Origin: Chaunax sp. Z400 | Taxonomy: Eukaryota > Chordata > Actinopteri > Lophiiformes > Chaunacidae | Length of the DNA: 64,000 nucleotides | Assembly: GCA_037577475.1 (NCBI GenBank) | Contig: CM075189.1 | Span: 34,547,550 to 34,611,549, forward strand | Direction of reading: 5' to 3' | Shown: in pieces, positions 62,452-64,000 of the stretch | Layout: each line of letters starts with the position of its first letter | Position numbering within the stretch: the first letter of the stretch is position 1 | Translations under genes and position numbers: made by a program | Notes under the pieces: generated by a model | What the model saw: only the letters and a program-made list of their open reading frames with translations | Databases searched by the model: none | What the model was told of the DNA's origin: nothing

Positions 62452-63141
62452 CTATTGAGTAAAGTGATCAGGCAGCTGAAACCTTTGAAACTGCCAAACA
62501 CGCTTTCTGCTTACAGAAAGGTTTGTCTTGAAAGAGGAAAATCCAAACTGTGTACAATCAGTCATTAGTATAACCTAAAGTGTAAATATACACTATATGT
62601 ATATTTAGTGTACAGGTGTATATATATATATACAGGTATATACACTGTGTGGAAGCAGTGTTTACTTCTGCCAGTAGAGTCTGTTGGCATGTTATCTGTG
62701 TTTGTGTGTTGTGTTATCAGGCTGTTGGACTACGTAATGTGCGACTATCGCACTGAACGATGGTGGAGCCTCCTGACAGCCATACTGACCACAGCTCTGC
62801 GCTGTGCTTATCTGATGGCCAGTGTTAAAGACTACATCATATACTGCATGGAGCTGCTGGGCAGAGGTAAGCAAGGTTATTCTGAGCCATCCTTAGCAAA
62901 TCAGTGTTGTCCGTTTGGAAGGTTTTAATCAATGATCAAATGCAATGCAGTTTTTTGTTGATTATAATAACCTTCCAAATTTATATATTATAAATATTAT
63001 ATATAGCCTCAGGGTTAAAATGAATTTATATTGTGTTGAATTAGAATTACATTGAAGCCCTTCTAACCTGACATTTCTGTGTTATTTTATTGCTAAGTAT
63101 AATTTGGAGTGTGAGGCAGTATAGCTGAAAATGTCTATATA

Positions 63142-63328
63142 AGATAAGATAAGAAGATACTTTATTCATCCTGCAAGGGGAAATTCTCTTGTTACAGCAG
63201 CATAGAACACAACATGAATACACAATGGTTAGAAAATAGCAGCAAAGAACAAACTATAGGCAGGTAAAGACATAACAGGTTAAAGTGACAGTTGCAATAA
63301 ATAGTTTACAAATCATACAACCATGACT
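63142..63328 (-). repeat. LINE 3'-end remnant (copy B)
   Basis: Counterpart of 24294-24480, nearly identical. Confidence 0.6.
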
Positions 63329-64000
63329 TATCATGATATTTCTGCTAATGGCTTACAGTATTCTTCTGACAAATGAGACCAGCCATCAGCAATACCATTA
63401 GGAGTCATTTGTTAGTTAAACCAAACACATGACAACAATTCATCAAATAGTCTAAGTAATAAAAGACAAATGAATTTAGGTTCTTTTGAGGCTTTTTATT
63501 TGTTAGACAAACTTGCTCTCTGTGGAAGCTTTTGACCAAATGTTCCTTTGTGTCTCTCAGATGAAACTTCTGCTCACAGATTAAGAACTTATTTGTGATA
63601 AATCTGCCTGAAAATGAACTTTTAAAACTGAATTATCCTAACATATAATATAAAACGTAAGACTTTCAACTTCAGTACAAAACATTGTGAAGTAAGAAAC
63701 TCTTTCACATGTATCTGATCAAAGAGGTCATGATTCTGTCATCTTGTCTTCCAGCCTCAACTTTGAAAGAGGAACAAAAGTCAAGGATTGAGAAGAATCT
63801 CATCAAAGTCCTGAAGAATCCAAAGAATTCAACAGCAAACATCTGAGATTCAGATTCAGATCTATCATAGCACTGATGCCAGAATGTTACTATGTGCAGT
63901 GAGGGTATGAATTAAATGCATGAAACAAAAGAAAATGTTCTTCAATGGAAAGTGTCATGATGGCGTCTTCTGTCTCATGCAGTTTGTAGCTGTGGTCACA

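Larger units (their letters stand above)
61799..63846 (+). pseudogene. trappc11: trappc11, internal exons, copy B (continues past window)
   Basis: Exons at 61799-61877, 61978-62032, 62721-62866 and from 63755 match copy A. The last again lacks a usable donor and reads to TGA at 63844-63846. Later exons would lie beyond 64000. The N-terminal exons are missing here too, so the 5' truncation predates the duplication. Confidence 0.87.
39935..64000 (+). repeat. Segmental duplication, copy B (runs off right edge)
   Basis: Second copy of the block, same orientation as copy A. The left end lies within natural piwil1 exon 1, so copy B keeps the ancestral left flank. Differences from A: no hAT insertion; a 509-bp and a ~103-bp deletion in piwil1; a 340-bp insertion (51641-51980); 30 bp present near 52620 that A lacks; and an expanded 47-bp minisatellite. 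Confidence 0.97.

Noticed and set aside
339..64000. A new defence, toxin or other undescribed gene system
   Set aside because: All recognisable coding sequence belongs to known vertebrate genes or transposons. No unexplained conserved gene cluster was seen.

Overview
The window reads as nuclear DNA of a ray-finned fish, probably a percomorph. It has short coding exons with GT-AG splice sites, AT-rich introns, CA/GT microsatellites, tRNA-headed SINEs, LINE tails of the Rex1/L2 type, and Tc1 and hAT DNA transposons. There is no prokaryotic gene organisation. Gene identities come from translating exons by eye and comparing them with remembered vertebrate families; no database search was run.

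Layout. Three genes lie in the order piwil1 (PIWI-clade Argonaute), spdl1 (Spindly) and trappc11 (TRAPP subunit), all on the + strand. This block is present twice in direct orientation. Copy A starts at about 339 and copy B at about 39935. Copy B runs off the right edge at 64000, which matches about 25152 in copy A. Where they align the copies look about 99% identical, but they differ by several indels. Copy A carries a hAT insertion (1406-2679) absent from B. Copy B lacks 509 bp and about 103 bp of piwil1. Copy B has 19 units of a 47-bp minisatellite where A has two, and a private 340-bp insertion. Between the blocks (about 25.2-39.9 kb) are the rest of trappc11, a 23-bp minisatellite, a long GT-rich repeat, LINE and SINE debris and unassigned DNA.

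Gene condition. None of the genes can be read intact. Both piwil1 copies share a one-base insertion in the first PAZ-region exon. Copy A also begins inside exon 1 without the start codon and has three homopolymer-associated frame errors. Copy B keeps a good start exon but has lost parts of two exons and all of a third. spdl1 is only its 3' half, with frame disruptions present in both copies. trappc11 lacks its N-terminal exons, at least one middle exon and its last exons, and copy A has an in-frame stop. The region is therefore either a decaying duplicated block (for example on a poorly recombining, sex-linked or supernumerary chromosome) or a recent duplication made worse by haplotype or homopolymer assembly errors. 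The sequence alone cannot decide.

The genes are not a functional unit as far as is known. Piwil1 acts in germline piRNA silencing, Spindly at kinetochores as a dynein adaptor, and TRAPPC11 in ER-Golgi trafficking. I found no new gene system. The informative content is the duplication and the pattern of shared versus private lesions.
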